Of a stretch of DNA of 48,417 bases, positions 47,904 through 48,417 are shown one piece after another. Origin of the DNA: Longimicrobiaceae bacterium (lineage in GTDB: Bacteria; Gemmatimonadota; Gemmatimonadetes; Longimicrobiales; Longimicrobiaceae); assembly GCA_030447645.1 (NCBI GenBank), contig JAUJOM010000012.1:50464-98880 (forward strand), written 5' to 3'. The notes under the pieces were generated by a model. That model searched no databases. It worked only from the letters and a program-made list of their open reading frames with translations, and was not told the origin of the DNA. Both the position numbers and the translations under genes were made by a program. Numbering within the stretch: position 1 is the stretch's first letter; each line of letters opens with the position of its first letter.

Positions 47904-47973
47904 CGGTCCTATTGGCCGGCGGGAGTGGCTGCGAGCGCGTGCTCCCTAGCGCGCCAAGGCTACAGGCTTGCGG

Positions 47974-48417
47974 GTGTCTAGCTTGAGAAGTGTACCGGAC
48001 GCGAATCGCGAGTCGATAACCCATTCCCGGCCTTCCCACAGCAACGGCGACGCCCAAGCTGCCGCGGCTGTGTTACGTCAGCAGATGACAGGTTCAGGCG
48101 CAGTTGCACGCCAACTGGAATCAACGTTGAGGCAATTCTTTGACGGTTCCTATGCTGCCGCGACGGGATCCGGTACGCTCGCTCTGCTCAGCGCACTTCG
48201 TGCCCTCAACGTTGGTGCAGGGGATGAGGTAATTGTCCCCACCTATGTCTGCAGTGAACTCCTGGACGCTCCGCTCTATCTCGGCGCACGCGTCGTGCTG
48301 TGCGATGTCGACGCGTCTACTTTCACGGCGTCTGTGCAGTCCGTGTCCGCGGTTCGTACGGCCCGCAGCCGTGCCGTGGTGGTCCCCCACATGTTTGGAA
48401 TCGCGGCACCTGTGAAT
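47974..48417 (+). CDS. DegT/DnrJ-type aminotransferase, N-terminal part (continues past the window)
   Basis: The frame is open from about 47951 to the end of the window. ATGSGTLALLSALRALN corresponds to the PLP-phosphate loop, VGAGDEVIVPTYVCSELLDAP and LGARVVLCDVDAS are typical of the family, and PHMFGIAAPVN near the edge matches the segment before the Asp that binds the pyridine nitrogen. The Schiff-base Lys would lie beyond the window. GTG 47974 is the best guess for the start; the ribosome site is weak, and TTG codons at 47968 and 47983 are alternatives. It is the third DegT-type enzyme in the locus. Substrate unknown. Confidence 0.75.
   Translation, partial: MSSLRSVPDANRESITHSRPSHSNGDAQAAAAVLRQQMTGSGAVARQLESTLRQFFDGSYAAATGSGTLALLSALRALNVGAGDEVIVPTYVCSELLDAPLYLGARVVLCDVDASTFTASVQSVSAVRTARSRAVVVPHMFGIAAPVN

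Overview
The window is a GC-rich surface-polysaccharide (capsule/exopolysaccharide) locus from a Gram-negative-type bacterium. It carries an SLBB-type export protein, a Wzc-like tyrosine autokinase, two Wzi-like outer-membrane barrels, a Wzy-like polymerase, several glycosyltransferases and many nucleotide-sugar enzymes. The style of the export genes reminds me of Gemmatimonadota, but this is an impression from family resemblance and not a proven assignment. No tRNA, rRNA, CRISPR array or phage gene was seen.

Layout. (i) 1-3521 (+): the tail of a GT2 glycosyltransferase, a sugar nucleotidyltransferase, a fusion of a flippase-like membrane domain with an aminoglycoside-phosphotransferase-like kinase, and a HAD phosphatase, all tightly overlapping. 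(ii) 3522-4060: an integrase-core (IS) remnant. (iii) 4061-5771 (+): a polytopic membrane protein with a frameshifted end. (iv) 13264-5767 (-): a six-gene operon (GT-C-like membrane protein, polyprenyl-phosphate-sugar-synthase-like GT2, LPG-synthase-TM flippase-like protein, FAD oxidoreductase, second GT-C-like protein, lipoprotein) in which every gene is broken by many small indels although the protein signatures are well preserved. (v) 13811-20928 (+): lhgO, rfbC, an SDR, rfbD, GT2, wzy-like, GT4. (vi) 26956-20914 (-): a mini SLBB-tail protein, Wzi-like barrel, SLBB export protein (frameshifted), Wzc-like kinase. (vii) 27243-34260 (+): second Wzi-like barrel, then ugd, UDP-xylose synthase, UDP-glucuronate 4-epimerase (frameshifted), an RmlD-like reductase and rfbB. 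(viii) 34499-38678 (+): a wbpA-wbpB-wbpD-wbpE cassette for UDP-GlcNAc3NAcA. (ix) 38809-end (+): SDR, two DegT-type aminotransferases, PglD-like acyltransferase, methyltransferase, glycosyltransferase, formyltransferase, two polysaccharide-deacetylase-like proteins, a FemAB-like acyltransferase.

How it fits together. The nucleotide-sugar genes would supply UDP-glucuronate, UDP-xylose, UDP-galacturonate, a di-N-acetylated uronic acid and deoxy/amino sugars. Cytoplasmic glycosyltransferases build a repeat unit, the Wzy-like protein polymerises it, and the SLBB/Wzc/Wzi proteins export and anchor it. The minus-strand operon reads as a separate route that loads a sugar on polyprenyl phosphate, oxidises or rearranges it, flips it and transfers it in the periplasm. 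rfbA, a Wzx flippase and an initiating sugar-phosphate transferase were not found in the window.

Sequence quality caveat: indels are strongly clustered (5.5-13.3 kb, 23-24 kb, 32.05 kb, 44.8-45.4 kb). The even spacing, the intact motifs and the lack of nonsense substitutions look more like unpolished sequence than old pseudogenes, but sequence alone cannot settle this.
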